Below, one piece after another: positions 1 through 7,973 of a stretch of DNA of 64,000 nt. Every line of letters begins with the position of its first letter. Position 1 is the first letter of the stretch. The DNA comes from Ferdinandcohnia sp036962685 (lineage in GTDB: Bacteria; Bacillota; Bacilli; Bacillales; Bacillaceae_L): positions 71,404 to 135,403 of the forward strand of contig NZ_JBALOP010000052.1 in assembly GCF_036962685.1 (NCBI RefSeq), read 5' to 3'. A program made the position numbers and the translations under genes. A model generated the notes under the pieces. It did not search any database and had not been told where the DNA came from. It saw only the letters and a program-made list of their open reading frames with translations.

Positions 1-276
1 AATAACAGTACATATGAGCTTGTTGAAGAGCTAAAAGATGGATTTAATGAAGAAGCCTTTCGTGCAAGATATAGCGACATCCTAGCGAAGTATGATTATA
101 TAGTCGGAGATTGGGGATATGAACAACTTCGTTTAAAAGGATTTTTTGATGATAAAAACCAAAAAGCATCCTTTGACACAAAAATTAGTACCCTTTCCGA
201 GTATTTATACGAGTATTGTAATTTTGGTTGTGCCTATTTTGTTCTAAAAAAGGTTAAAAATAAAGTACAGGCTTAA
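1..276 (+). CDS. yutD: YutD family protein (5' truncated by window edge)
   Basis: The reading frame is open from base 1 and stops at TAA 274-276, so only the C-terminal 91 residues are present. The motifs KYDYIVGDWGYEQLRLKGF and YCNFGCAYFVLKK match the conserved C-terminal half of the YutD family, a small Bacillus/Firmicute protein of unknown function. The following genes keep the B. subtilis yut order, which supports the call. The stop codon lies inside the stem of the next terminator. Confidence 0.88.
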   Translation, partial: NNSTYELVEELKDGFNEEAFRARYSDILAKYDYIVGDWGYEQLRLKGFFDDKNQKASFDTKISTLSEYLYEYCNFGCAYFVLKKVKNKVQA

Positions 277-293
277 GTCACCTGTACTTTTTT
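262..293 (+). terminator. Rho-independent terminator after yutD
   Basis: A 10-bp perfect stem (262-271 with 281-290) and a 9-nt loop are followed by a T run. The left arm overlaps the last codons of yutD. Confidence 0.85.
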
Positions 294-304
294 CATGCAT
301 TGTT

Positions 305-428
305 TGTTGTCTAGCTTTAGGCGCCATCGGTTCTCTGGTCTAGCCAATCGCTTCGGAAGGTAAAGTGCACCTTCTGTCAGCGCTCGTCTTATGCTTGTCA
401 CCGATAGGCGGAAGCATTAAGCTTTTCT
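305..428. repeat. Dispersed intergenic repeat, GTCTAGCT family, copy 1
   Basis: This segment resembles 52862-52985: both start near TTGTCTAGCT, continue GGCGCCATCGG.TCTCTGGTC, contain a GAAGGT/ACCTTC-type hairpin and then CAGCGCTCGTCTTATGC. A longer relative is at 13226-13470. I recall similar GTCTAGCT.CAGCGCC elements as common in Bacillus intergenic regions. No open frame is seen in it. Confidence 0.7.
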
Positions 429-430
429 TT

Positions 431-718
431 TTAATCATAGGGTGGTTCGGCATTTTCATCCTTATCATCATGAGTATGGTGAGCACCTGGGAATTGACGG
501 GGCAGGTCTTGGTGAAGAGACTTAAATTCATAATTATACGGTGTATAATATCGTTGTCCTTTTTTCCATGGCGTGCTCTTATTCATAACAGGTGTTTGCT
601 CACCGCGTGGTGCACCTGTAGGACCTTCAGGAAATTCTTCGAAGGTTAAAAAGTCCTTCATCGTCTCCACCGTCGAAAAATCGGTATACCTTATTTCCTC
701 TTTATCTTTTTCCGCCAC
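431..718 (-). CDS. Small conserved Bacillaceae protein of unknown function
   Basis: A 95-residue acidic, soluble protein starting at GTG 716-718, with a GAGGTG ribosome binding site upstream on the minus strand. It has no signal peptide or membrane segment. It is proline-rich in the middle (FPEGPTGAPRGE) and ends in a His/Asp/Glu-rich tail (HHTHDDKDENAEPPYD). I have a weak memory of similar proteins annotated only as 'cytosolic protein' in bacilli. It lies between yutD and a DUF3055 gene and is transcribed toward the repeat that separates it from yutD. No function is inferred. Confidence 0.65.
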   Translation of the reverse strand: MAEKDKEEIRYTDFSTVETMKDFLTFEEFPEGPTGAPRGEQTPVMNKSTPWKKGQRYYTPYNYEFKSLHQDLPRQFPGAHHTHDDKDENAEPPYD

Positions 719-773
719 CTGAAAAACACCTCACTTCTTACCTATAGTGTTTTCAGGAATTTATACAAATATG

Positions 774-1040
774 TTAGACAATTTCATACAGAAAAGAGCG
801 TAACTCCTCTGCTTCTTCCTCCGATAATTGAAAGGCATGTTCAATATAACCTGGCTCATCGAGATCATCTCTGCCGATAATGGCAAAGCGATTGCTCAAA
901 ATATTTAAGACAACCTGCTTCCCATAATAACGATCAGATCTAACAATCGCTAAATCATAGCGTTGGTTATCTCCCATAAAACTTACAAATCGTGTTTGTG
1001 TGTCAATCGTATCATCATATAAGAAAAAGCGTTCAGACAT
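774..1040 (-). CDS. DUF3055 family protein (SAV0927-like)
   Basis: An 88-residue protein beginning MSERFFLYDDTIDTQTRF. An ATG at 1040 is preceded by AAAGGAGA at proper spacing, so it is preferred over an upstream start. The core motifs RFVSFMGDNQRYDLAIV, YYGKQVVL and FAIIGRDDLDEPGYIEHAF match the short DUF3055 family of Bacillus and Staphylococcus, whose function is unknown. It is probably co-directional and possibly co-transcribed with the gene ending at 431, since no terminator is seen in the 55-bp gap. Confidence 0.8.
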   Translation of the reverse strand: MSERFFLYDDTIDTQTRFVSFMGDNQRYDLAIVRSDRYYGKQVVLNILSNRFAIIGRDDLDEPGYIEHAFQLSEEEAEELRSFLYEIV

Positions 1041-1117
1041 AAATGGATTCTCCTTTAAAAAACAGTCATTTACATTATCATAACAAAGGTATACCAAATA
1101 GAAAACGAATTATACAA

Positions 1118-1250
1118 GTTTATTCAGCAGGGGCTCGAACCCCTGCAAAATAAACTTAAAGCCTCCGGCGGAGACATGCGATTTTCAAAGGTAATTTTTC
1201 GAGTACGCTCGAAAAAATCTGGGCGCAAATACGCCAAGGCGCATTTGATT
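1118..1250 (+). repeat. Modular hairpin repeat, class A, copy 1
   Basis: From left to right: a terminal hairpin (TTTATTCAGCAGGGG...CCCCTGCAAAATAAA), the block GCCTCCGGCGG, a TTTTTCGAG/CTCGAAAAA hairpin, and an end block with GGGCGCAAATACGCC and GCGCATTTGATT. The same order of blocks recurs at 20515, 25853, 31742 and 61295, and partly at 27292 and 37238. The 1041-1344 interval holds nothing else that I can recognise apart from the yutE start signals. Confidence 0.85.
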
Positions 1251-1344
1251 ATCAGTCATTCCATGAATGATAGTGAACTTTATGGTAAAATAATATGAGG
1301 TTTAAAAAGTTAAAGCGTTACGATTATAAATAGAAGGTGATACT

Positions 1345-1782
1345 GTGTATTTTGTTGACCGAGAAAAGATTGAGAAGACCCTTCTTTTTTACGAAGAAAA
1401 TATAGGATTGTTAGAAGCTGAGACAAATTGGACAAGCACGATTGAAAAGAAAGCATTAGAGCGTATTTCTCAGCTTTTAATTGAAGCGATTTTAGATGTA
1501 GGGAATTCAATGATTGACGGCTTCATTATGCGTGATCCTGGTAGCTATGAAGACATCATTGATATTCTTGAGGATGAAAAAGTGGTATCCACAAATGCGG
1601 CAAATGATCTAAAAGAAATCATTCGTTTCCGTAAAGTAATTGTTCAAGACTATCTTGAAATCAATCATGAAGACATTTATTCAAGCTTCCAAAAAAATAA
1701 AGAAAGCCTAAAAAGCTTTCCGGAAGCTGTTAGATCCTATCTTATTAATGAATTAGGACCTGTTTCCGCATTTAAAAATTAA
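1345..1782 (+). CDS. yutE: YutE, DUF86/HepT-like HEPN-fold protein with altered RNase motif
   Basis: A 145-residue all-helical protein starting at GTG 1345 with AGAAGGTGA upstream. It matches B. subtilis YutE along its length, including GFIMRDPGSYEDIIDILEDE and the C-terminal ELGPVSAFK. DUF86/HepT proteins are HEPN-fold toxin RNases with an R-x4-H-x-Y motif. The corresponding segment here reads R96-KVIV-Q101-D-Y103, so His is replaced by Gln. My recollection is that the B. subtilis protein has the same change. No MntA-type nucleotidyltransferase antitoxin is adjacent. A non-toxic housekeeping role is therefore more likely than a toxin-antitoxin function. Confidence 0.88.
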   Translation: MYFVDREKIEKTLLFYEENIGLLEAETNWTSTIEKKALERISQLLIEAILDVGNSMIDGFIMRDPGSYEDIIDILEDEKVVSTNAANDLKEIIRFRKVIVQDYLEINHEDIYSSFQKNKESLKSFPEAVRSYLINELGPVSAFKN

Positions 1783-1791
1783 AAAAATATG

Positions 1792-1936
1792 TGTTCAAAA
1801 AGGAGGATGAAGAGGACCAAGAATTTCAAGGCGGTGCAGCTTTGAGTACCGGAGCGTATGCAGTTAATACGTGAGGAACGGAGAAGCAAGCCAACGCAGA
1901 AATTCGATGCGTCATATTCACCGCACTTTTTGAACA
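1792..1936. ncRNA. Candidate structured RNA or hairpin element upstream of yutF
   Basis: A 145-bp block is bounded by an 11-bp perfect inverted repeat (1792-1802 and 1926-1936). Nested pairings lie inside: AAGAATTTC near the left end with GAAATTC near the right, and ACCGGAGCGTAT with ATACGTGAGGAACGG at the apex. The sequence is less AT-rich than its surroundings and has no open frame. I have a vague memory of similar elements in other Bacillus intergenic regions. It could be a cis-acting leader of yutF, a trans RNA, or a miniature mobile element. It ends 8 bp before the yutF ribosome binding site. Confidence 0.5.
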
Positions 1937-1959
1937 TCCTATAAAAGGTGATTAAAGTA

Positions 1960-2730
1960 GTGAAAACATACAAAGGATACTTATTCGATTTAGACGGTAC
2001 AATGTACCTTGGAACTGAGCGCATTAAAGAAGCATGTGATTTCGTAAATGCCCTAAATGAAAAGCAAATTCCATATTTATTTGTTACCAATAATTCTTCA
2101 AGAACACCAGCACAGGTTGCTGCAAAGCTTCGCGATTTTGATATTGCTTGTACGGCGGATCAAGTTTTCACAACAAGCCAAGCAACCGCAAATTATATGT
2201 ACGACTTGAAGCAGGGTGACACGGTATATGTTATTGGTGAAGAAGGGATCCGTAAGGCATTAGCGGATAAGGGCTTTACAATCCAAGAGGAAAATCCAGA
2301 TTTTGTTGTGGTTGGAATTGACCGCTCTGTTACGTATGAAAAATTTGCGCTAGCCTGTCTAGCTGTTCGTAATGGTGCAACTTTTATTTCAACAAATGGT
2401 GATATTTCAATTCCCACTGAAAGAGGGTTTTTACCAGGCAATGGATCGTTAACTTCCGTTGTCACTGTAGCCACGACAGTTCAGCCTATTTTTATCGGAA
2501 AGCCTGAGAAAGTAATCATGGAGCAAGCCCAAAAGAAATTAGGAATTGCAAAAGAAGATACAATAATGATCGGTGATTATTATGACACTGACATCATGGC
2601 GGGGATGAACGCTGGTATTGATACTCTTCTTGTTCATACAGGCGTTACAACTGCGCAGGCTTTAAAAGGATATGACCGTCAACCAACCTATGCGATTAAC
2701 AGCTTAAAGGAATGGATGGAACGAATTTAA
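1960..2730 (+). CDS. yutF: YutF, HAD-superfamily IIA sugar-phosphatase-like hydrolase
   Basis: A 256-residue HAD hydrolase of the NagD/TIGR01457 type. HAD motif I is FDLDGTMY, motif II is FVTNNSS, the conserved Lys is in FIGKPEK, and motif IV is MIGDYYDTDIMAG, so all catalytic motifs are present. GTG 1960 is chosen because AAAGGTGA lies 8 nt upstream; an in-frame GTG at 1948 overlaps that site. The family dephosphorylates small metabolites; the natural substrate is not evident here. A strong terminator follows directly. The upstream structured element may be part of its leader. Confidence 0.92.
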   Translation: MKTYKGYLFDLDGTMYLGTERIKEACDFVNALNEKQIPYLFVTNNSSRTPAQVAAKLRDFDIACTADQVFTTSQATANYMYDLKQGDTVYVIGEEGIRKALADKGFTIQEENPDFVVVGIDRSVTYEKFALACLAVRNGATFISTNGDISIPTERGFLPGNGSLTSVVTVATTVQPIFIGKPEKVIMEQAQKKLGIAKEDTIMIGDYYDTDIMAGMNAGIDTLLVHTGVTTAQALKGYDRQPTYAINSLKEWMERI

Positions 2731-2756
2731 AAAGCGCTCGAATTGAGCGCTTTTTT
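2730..2756 (+). terminator. Rho-independent terminator after yutF
   Basis: A 10-bp perfect stem AAAAGCGCTC/GAGCGCTTTT with a 5-nt loop and a T tail. Confidence 0.9.
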
Positions 2757-2761
2757 CTAGT

Positions 2762-3262
2762 TTATTCTACACTTGCTGCTCGGTGGGCTAAACGACTTGA
2801 AGCAGCCGCTGCAATTGCCCCGACAATATCATCTAAAAATGTGTGACATTCTCCAGTTGATTTGTCATTTAACCGTTCCAAGATACCAGGTTTTTTCTTA
2901 TCAATGTATCCGTAATTTGTAAATCCGATTGAGCCGTATACATTTACAATTGAAAAGGCAAGGATTTCATCTACACCGTAAAGCCCCTCATCTACCTTAA
3001 TTGTTGAAAGAAGCGGCTCCTCAAGCAGGCCTTTTTCAGCAAGTTTATCTAATTGAATTCCCGTTAGAACTGCATTTTGAATTTCACGTTTCGTTAGAAC
3101 GCGATCAACATTATGCACACATTCCTCCATTTTTAGGTTTGGATGGTATTTACTTTGTAAGTAGTACACTAGCTCCGCAATATCCTGAATGGTGACGCCT
3201 CTTTCCTCTAACCATTTCCTGGCAGTTCGTTCAATCTCATTCATTTTATTTTCATTGCTCAT
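2762..3262 (-). CDS. yutG: YutG, phosphatidylglycerophosphatase A-like protein
   Basis: A 166-residue protein of the PgpA/YutG family. Conserved stretches are EGLYGVDEILAFSIVNVYG and the C-terminal GECHTFLDDIVGAIAAAA. The family is related to phosphatidylglycerophosphatase A, but Bacillus YutG-type proteins are short and their phosphatase activity is not settled. Start ATG 3262 is chosen because AGGTGA lies 6 nt upstream; GTG 3271 and ATG 3265 are alternatives. It converges on yutF across the yutF terminator. Confidence 0.85.
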   Translation of the reverse strand: MSNENKMNEIERTARKWLEERGVTIQDIAELVYYLQSKYHPNLKMEECVHNVDRVLTKREIQNAVLTGIQLDKLAEKGLLEEPLLSTIKVDEGLYGVDEILAFSIVNVYGSIGFTNYGYIDKKKPGILERLNDKSTGECHTFLDDIVGAIAAAASSRLAHRAASVE

Positions 3263-3405
3263 CATGTTCACCTAATTTCTCTATAATTTCAAAATAATTT
3301 TACTAATATTTTCTAGTTTACCACAAGTAATGCTGATATGTTTCATATAGATGTTTTAAACAGATAAATGCGTAGTTAAATAGTATGTGCGAGAGGTGAT
3401 GTTTT

Positions 3406-4410
3406 ATGAAAGATATACTGTTCGAACAATACAAATTAAAGATGGATCGGTTAGTAAAGGCATTTGGCTATGAAGCATTCATCTATCGAAATATAGTATA
3501 TTGTATTGTGCCAATACCAAATTTGGAACAAGAAGAACTGTTTGAAATAAAACATCTTAGCGATTATATGATTCAAAAAGGGGACATTCGTGTTGGCTCA
3601 ATTTATCCGACAACGGAAGGAAAATTAAGTACAACGATCAATGATGAAGAGGTTGTTATCATCAGATGTCCTGTTTATAGCCATAGGATTTCTAATACAG
3701 TAGGAAATGAATTAGCGCGTTTTCATAAACGTGGCAGAAGTTTCCCATATCAAGTCAACAAGGTTAATCGAATTGGACAATGGAAATACCTATGGGAAAA
3801 AAGACTAGATCAAATGGAGTTGTTCTGGAAAGAAAAAGTAAAACAGCATCCTAAAAACCGTTTTGAAACGTTATTTGTTGAAGCCTTCCCATATTATATA
3901 GGCTTAACGGAAAATGCAATTCAATACTTGGTTGATACAGAATTGGATGAGGTACCTACACCAATCGATTCAGCTACGATTTGTCATCACCGTTTCACTC
4001 AGCGTTCATGGGATAGAGAGTCATTTACGAAGCTTCCTACAGAATGGGTGTTTGACCATTACACAAGGGACTTGGCCGAATTTATACGGGACCAATATGC
4101 AGGTGGGGAAACGGGAAAAAATGGGCAAATCATGCACTTTTTGAAGGAGTATGAACGGGTTAATCCTCTTTCCCCCTTTTCTTGGAGATTATTATATGCG
4201 CGGCTTTTATTTCCGTTGCATTTTTTCGAATGTATTGAAGGGTATTATATGACGGAATCAGAGAACAAAAAAGAAAAACAATTACAAAGATTAGAAGCAA
4301 TACTGAACCATTCTAGTGATCATGAACGATTTTTAGCTACCTTTCTACCAAGCGTAGGAATAGACGAAAAAAGACTAACAATTCCGAACATCGGTTGGCT
4401 TCAACTATAA
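3406..4410 (+). CDS. yutH: YutH, spore coat-associated kinase-fold protein
   Basis: A 334-residue protein with GAGAGGTGAT ahead of ATG 3406. It belongs to the YutH/CotS-type family, which has a distant protein-kinase or aminoglycoside phosphotransferase-like fold and is linked to the spore coat in B. subtilis. The segment SATICHHRFTQRSW sits where a catalytic loop would be (about residues 188-201) but lacks a canonical HxDxxxxN motif, so catalysis is doubtful. WVFDHYTRDLAEFIR follows. Position between yutG and hom matches B. subtilis. Confidence 0.85.
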   Translation: MKDILFEQYKLKMDRLVKAFGYEAFIYRNIVYCIVPIPNLEQEELFEIKHLSDYMIQKGDIRVGSIYPTTEGKLSTTINDEEVVIIRCPVYSHRISNTVGNELARFHKRGRSFPYQVNKVNRIGQWKYLWEKRLDQMELFWKEKVKQHPKNRFETLFVEAFPYYIGLTENAIQYLVDTELDEVPTPIDSATICHHRFTQRSWDRESFTKLPTEWVFDHYTRDLAEFIRDQYAGGETGKNGQIMHFLKEYERVNPLSPFSWRLLYARLLFPLHFFECIEGYYMTESENKKEKQLQRLEAILNHSSDHERFLATFLPSVGIDEKRLTIPNIGWLQL

Positions 4411-4455
4411 AGATATATGGTACTATAGAAAAAGTACACGAAAAATTTCCGTGGG

Positions 4456-4483
4456 CACTTTCACAATGAAGGTGTTTTTTTTA
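4456..4483 (+). terminator. Likely terminator after yutH
   Basis: A 7-bp stem CACTTTC/GAAGGTG with one G-T pair, a 5-nt loop and eight Ts. Confidence 0.7.
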
Positions 4484-4577
4484 TTAGAATTTTCCTAAAA
4501 GAATCTTTTTTATAAAAAAATATCCTTTTATACCAGTGTGTTAAGCGTTTTCAAATAAAAAGTCTGAAAAAAAACAC

Positions 4578-4606
4578 TTGTAAAAACACAGTATCACTAC
4601 TATAAT
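4578..4606 (+). promoter_or_regulatory. Sigma-A promoter of hom-thrC-thrB
   Basis: A -35 TTGTAA (4578-4583), a 17-bp spacer and a perfect -10 TATAAT (4601-4606). The transcript would begin near 4613. The leader contains an ATGTATT/AATACAT hairpin (about 4626-4646) just before the AGGAGG ribosome binding site, which could modulate initiation. Confidence 0.8.
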
Positions 4607-4661
4607 GTCTTTTATAGAAGGACAAATGTATTTCTAGGGAATACATAGGAGGCGGATAATA

Positions 4662-5960
4662 ATGAAAAGTATATCAGTTGGATTATTAGGATTAGGTACG
4701 GTTGGAAGTGGTGTTGTAACCATTTTAAAAAATCATCAAGATAAATTAATGCACCAAGTTGGTTGCCCAATAGAAGTAAAGAAGGTATTAGTTCAAGATA
4801 TTCATAAAAACCGAACAGTAGAAATTGATCCTTCCTATTTGACAACGAATGCAAATGAGGTTATTGAGGACCCTGAAATTGATGTAGTCATTGAGGTTAT
4901 GGGTGGAGTGGAGGATACAAGACAATTAGTGCTTCAATCTCTACGTAACAAAAAACATGTTGTAACAGCTAATAAGGACCTAATGGCGTTATATGGCCCA
5001 GAGCTATTAAAAGTTGCAAGTGAAAATGGTTGTGACTTGTTCTATGAAGCAAGCGTTGCTGGTGGGATTCCAATCCTGCGCGGTTTGGTTGACGGCTTTG
5101 CATCAGACCGAATCATTAAAATGATGGGAATCGTGAATGGAACAACAAACTTTATTTTAACAAAAATGAGCAAGTTCGGCAGTGCTTATGAAGAAGTGTT
5201 GAAAGAAGCACAGGAGCTTGGTTATGCTGAAGCAGACCCAACCGCTGATGTTGAAGGCCTAGATGCAGCAAGAAAGATGGCAATCTTGGCTTCATTAGGA
5301 TATTCCATGAATATCGACCTTAAAGACGTCCGCGTTCAAGGAATTTCTTCTGTAACAAGCGATGATATCGAATATAGTAAACGATTAGGCTATGTAATCA
5401 AGCTAATTGGTACTGCACATCGAAAGGGAGAAAAGGTTGAGGTGAGTGTTCAACCAACATTACTTCCGGAATCTCACCCACTAGCTGGTGTAAATGACGA
5501 ATTTAATGCGGTATATGTATATGGAGAAGCAGTCGGAGAAACAATGTTCTATGGACCAGGAGCAGGTAGTTTGCCAACAGCAACATCAATCGTTTCAGAT
5601 TTAGTTGCTGTTATGAAAAATATGCGACTTGAAGTGAATGGTCTAAGTGCTGTATCACCTCAATATGAGAAAAAGCTAAAAGAAGACTCTGAGATTTTCT
5701 CGAAATACTTCTTGCGTATTCACGTAAAAGATCAAGTTGGAGCTTTTGCAAAAATTACATCTTTATTCTCAGAACGTGGTGTAAGCTTTGAAAAAATTCT
5801 TCAATTACCGTTAAAGAATAAGGATTTAGCTGAAATTGTACTTGTTACTCATCAAGCATCACTACGAGACTACGAGGAAATTTTAGTACAGCTTAGAGAT
5901 TTACAAATTATCCAAGAAGTGAAAAGCTCTTATCGAGTTGAAGGAGGAAACCAAGCATGA
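4662..5960 (+). CDS. hom: Homoserine dehydrogenase
   Basis: A 432-residue enzyme that reduces aspartate semialdehyde to homoserine in threonine and methionine synthesis. The N-terminal Rossmann motif is GLLGLGTVGSGV; VTANKDLMA and the catalytic region GIVNGTTNFILTKM with GYAEADPTADVEG follow. A C-terminal ACT domain (about residues 350-425, YFLRIHVKDQVGAFAKI) suggests feedback regulation by amino acids. RBS AGGAGG precedes ATG 4662. It is the first gene of the threonine operon, and its stop overlaps the thrC start by 4 bp (ATGA). Confidence 0.97.
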   Translation: MKSISVGLLGLGTVGSGVVTILKNHQDKLMHQVGCPIEVKKVLVQDIHKNRTVEIDPSYLTTNANEVIEDPEIDVVIEVMGGVEDTRQLVLQSLRNKKHVVTANKDLMALYGPELLKVASENGCDLFYEASVAGGIPILRGLVDGFASDRIIKMMGIVNGTTNFILTKMSKFGSAYEEVLKEAQELGYAEADPTADVEGLDAARKMAILASLGYSMNIDLKDVRVQGISSVTSDDIEYSKRLGYVIKLIGTAHRKGEKVEVSVQPTLLPESHPLAGVNDEFNAVYVYGEAVGETMFYGPGAGSLPTATSIVSDLVAVMKNMRLEVNGLSAVSPQYEKKLKEDSEIFSKYFLRIHVKDQVGAFAKITSLFSERGVSFEKILQLPLKNKDLAEIVLVTHQASLRDYEEILVQLRDLQIIQEVKSSYRVEGGNQA

Positions 5961-7024
5961 GATGGCAAGGTCTATTACAACAATTTCGCGAATATTTACC
6001 GGTAAATACAGATACTCCAATGCTGTCTTTAAATGAAGGAAATACACCATTACTTCCGTTGCATTCTATTTCAGAGGATCTTGGTGTGGAATTATATGTA
6101 AAAGTAGAAGGCGCAAACCCAACTGGTTCCTTTAAGGATCGGGGGATGGTAATGGCGGTTGCTAAGGCGGTTGAAGAAGGCAGTGACACGATTATCTGTG
6201 CATCTACTGGAAATACTTCAGCAGCAGCTGCCGCCTATGCAGCACGAGCTGGTCTTCGCTGTATCGTTGTTATTCCTGAAGGTAAAATTGCAATGGGAAA
6301 ATTAGCGCAAGCTGTCATGTATGGGGCTGAAATCATCTCAATCGAAGGAAACTTCGACCATGCATTAAAAATGGTTCGTAATATCAGTGAAACAGCACCT
6401 ATTACTCTCGTAAACTCTGTCAATCCATATCGAATTGAAGGACAAAAAACAGCAGCATTTGAAATTTGTGTGCAGCTGGATGGAGCTCCTGATGTATTAG
6501 CGATTCCTGTCGGAAATGCAGGGAATATTACAGCATACTGGAAAGGATTTAAAGAGTATCATGAGCGTCATAATACTGGCCTTCCGGAAATGCGTGGATT
6601 TGAAGCAGAGGGTGCAGCAGCAATTGTTAAAAATAAAGTCATTGAAGATCCTGAGACAGTTGCAACAGCGATTCGAATCGGAAACCCTGCAAGCTGGGAT
6701 AAAGCTGTTGCAGCTGCAAGTGAGTCGAATGGTAAAATTGATGAGGTATCAGATGCTGAAATTCTCGAAGCATATCGATTATTAGCACGAAAAGAGGGCG
6801 TGTTTGCAGAACCAGGCTCATGTGCGTCAATCGCAGGAGTAATCAAGCAAGTACGCAGTGGTGAAATTAAAAAAGGTAGCCGAGTAGTTGCAGTCCTAAC
6901 AGGGAATGGATTAAAGGATCCCAATATCGCAATTGAAGCAACTGAAATTAAGCCTGTTGTATTACCTAACGATGAAAAGGCTGTTTACGATCATATTAGA
7001 GGAGCCGTTTTACATGAAGTTTGA
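5957..7024 (+). CDS. thrC: Threonine synthase
   Basis: A 355-residue PLP enzyme that converts O-phosphohomoserine to threonine. The PLP lysine is in NPTGSFKDRGM (about residue 60), followed by CASTGNTSAAAAAYAARAG and the phosphate-binding AIPVGNAGNI. The length is typical of the short Bacillus-type enzyme. The AAGGAGG ribosome binding site lies inside the end of hom. It is translationally coupled to hom (4-bp overlap) and to thrB (11-bp overlap). Confidence 0.97.
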   Translation: MRWQGLLQQFREYLPVNTDTPMLSLNEGNTPLLPLHSISEDLGVELYVKVEGANPTGSFKDRGMVMAVAKAVEEGSDTIICASTGNTSAAAAAYAARAGLRCIVVIPEGKIAMGKLAQAVMYGAEIISIEGNFDHALKMVRNISETAPITLVNSVNPYRIEGQKTAAFEICVQLDGAPDVLAIPVGNAGNITAYWKGFKEYHERHNTGLPEMRGFEAEGAAAIVKNKVIEDPETVATAIRIGNPASWDKAVAAASESNGKIDEVSDAEILEAYRLLARKEGVFAEPGSCASIAGVIKQVRSGEIKKGSRVVAVLTGNGLKDPNIAIEATEIKPVVLPNDEKAVYDHIRGAVLHEV

Positions 7025-7931
7025 TCAAGCCTTTAAAATAAAAGTACCAGCAAGTACAGCAAATCTCGGGCCAGGATTTGATTCATTAGGACTGGCGGTC
7101 AACCGCTATTTAACTCTTCAGGTCGAACCAAGCAATCAATGGGAGTTTGTTCCACAATCAGAAGAAATTTTAGATACACCAACTGATAAAGAAAATTTTA
7201 TCTATCAAATCGCTGCAAAGGTGGCCCATATTTACTCATGTGAGCTACCTCCCTGCAAGGTTTTTGTTCAGAGCAATATTCCATTAGCGAGAGGTCTTGG
7301 AAGTAGTGCTGCTGCCATTATCGCGGCAATTGAGCTTGTAAATGAACTTTGTGAACTTCAATTAACAAAACAACAAAAGCTTGAATTAGCATGTGATTTT
7401 GAGGGACATCCGGATAATGTAGGTGCCTCTTTATATGGTGGCTTAGTCATTGGTAGTCATCGGGGAAGTGAGGACACGGATCTTATTCATGTGAATGACC
7501 TCTCTTTCGATATGGTGGTTGTTATACCTCCTTATGAATTAAAAACAAAGGATGCTCGCAGTGTGCTGCCAACAGAATTAACCTACCCAGACGCTGTTAA
7601 AGCTAGCTCGATAAGCAATGTAATGGTTGCGGCTCTTTTAACAAAGAACCATGAGTTGATGGGGAAAATGATGGAATTGGATTTATTCCATCAGCAGTAT
7701 CGGGCTAAGCTCATTCCCGAGTTCGACAGCATTCATCGAGTTGCTAAGAGAGCAGGAGCATTTGGGGTTGCCATTAGTGGAGCAGGACCTACAGTGATTT
7801 GCTTTACCGAGAGTGGAAAAGGAAATCAGTTAAAAGCGGATCTTTCCCTTGTATTTGAAGGGTATCAGGTAGAAGAAGTATCGATTGAGAAAAATGGCAG
7901 TATGTTAACAACACTGTCGTTACATGAATAA
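7014..7931 (+). CDS. thrB: Homoserine kinase
   Basis: A 305-residue GHMP kinase that phosphorylates homoserine. Motif 1 is KVPASTANLGPGFDSLG, motif 2 (ATP loop) is IPLARGLGSSAAA, and motif 3 is GVAISGAGPTVICF. ATG 7014 is chosen because GAGGAG lies 9 nt upstream and the protein then begins directly before the first GHMP strand; the frame runs further upstream inside thrC but without a suitable site. It is the last gene of the operon, followed by a strong terminator. Confidence 0.96.
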   Translation: MKFDQAFKIKVPASTANLGPGFDSLGLAVNRYLTLQVEPSNQWEFVPQSEEILDTPTDKENFIYQIAAKVAHIYSCELPPCKVFVQSNIPLARGLGSSAAAIIAAIELVNELCELQLTKQQKLELACDFEGHPDNVGASLYGGLVIGSHRGSEDTDLIHVNDLSFDMVVVIPPYELKTKDARSVLPTELTYPDAVKASSISNVMVAALLTKNHELMGKMMELDLFHQQYRAKLIPEFDSIHRVAKRAGAFGVAISGAGPTVICFTESGKGNQLKADLSLVFEGYQVEEVSIEKNGSMLTTLSLHE

Positions 7932-7963
7932 AAAAGCGAAACCAACGAGGTTTCGCTTTTTTT
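7931..7963 (+). terminator. Rho-independent terminator of the threonine operon
   Basis: A 13-bp perfect stem (7931-7943 with 7949-7961) and a 5-nt loop, ending in a T run. Confidence 0.93.
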
Positions 7964-7973
7964 GAATTGAAAA

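Noticed and set aside
301..430. GTCTAGCT repeats as tRNA- or rRNA-derived sequence
   Set aside because: No cloverleaf or rRNA motif is present; the three copies are better explained as an intergenic repeat family.
1345..1782. yutE as half of a HepT-MntA toxin-antitoxin system
   Set aside because: There is no adjacent nucleotidyltransferase gene and the RNase motif has Gln in place of His.
4486..4501. AATTTTCCTAAAAGA resembling a CodY box upstream of hom
   Set aside because: It has four mismatches to the 15-base consensus that I recall and lies over 75 bp before the promoter, too weak in AT-rich DNA.
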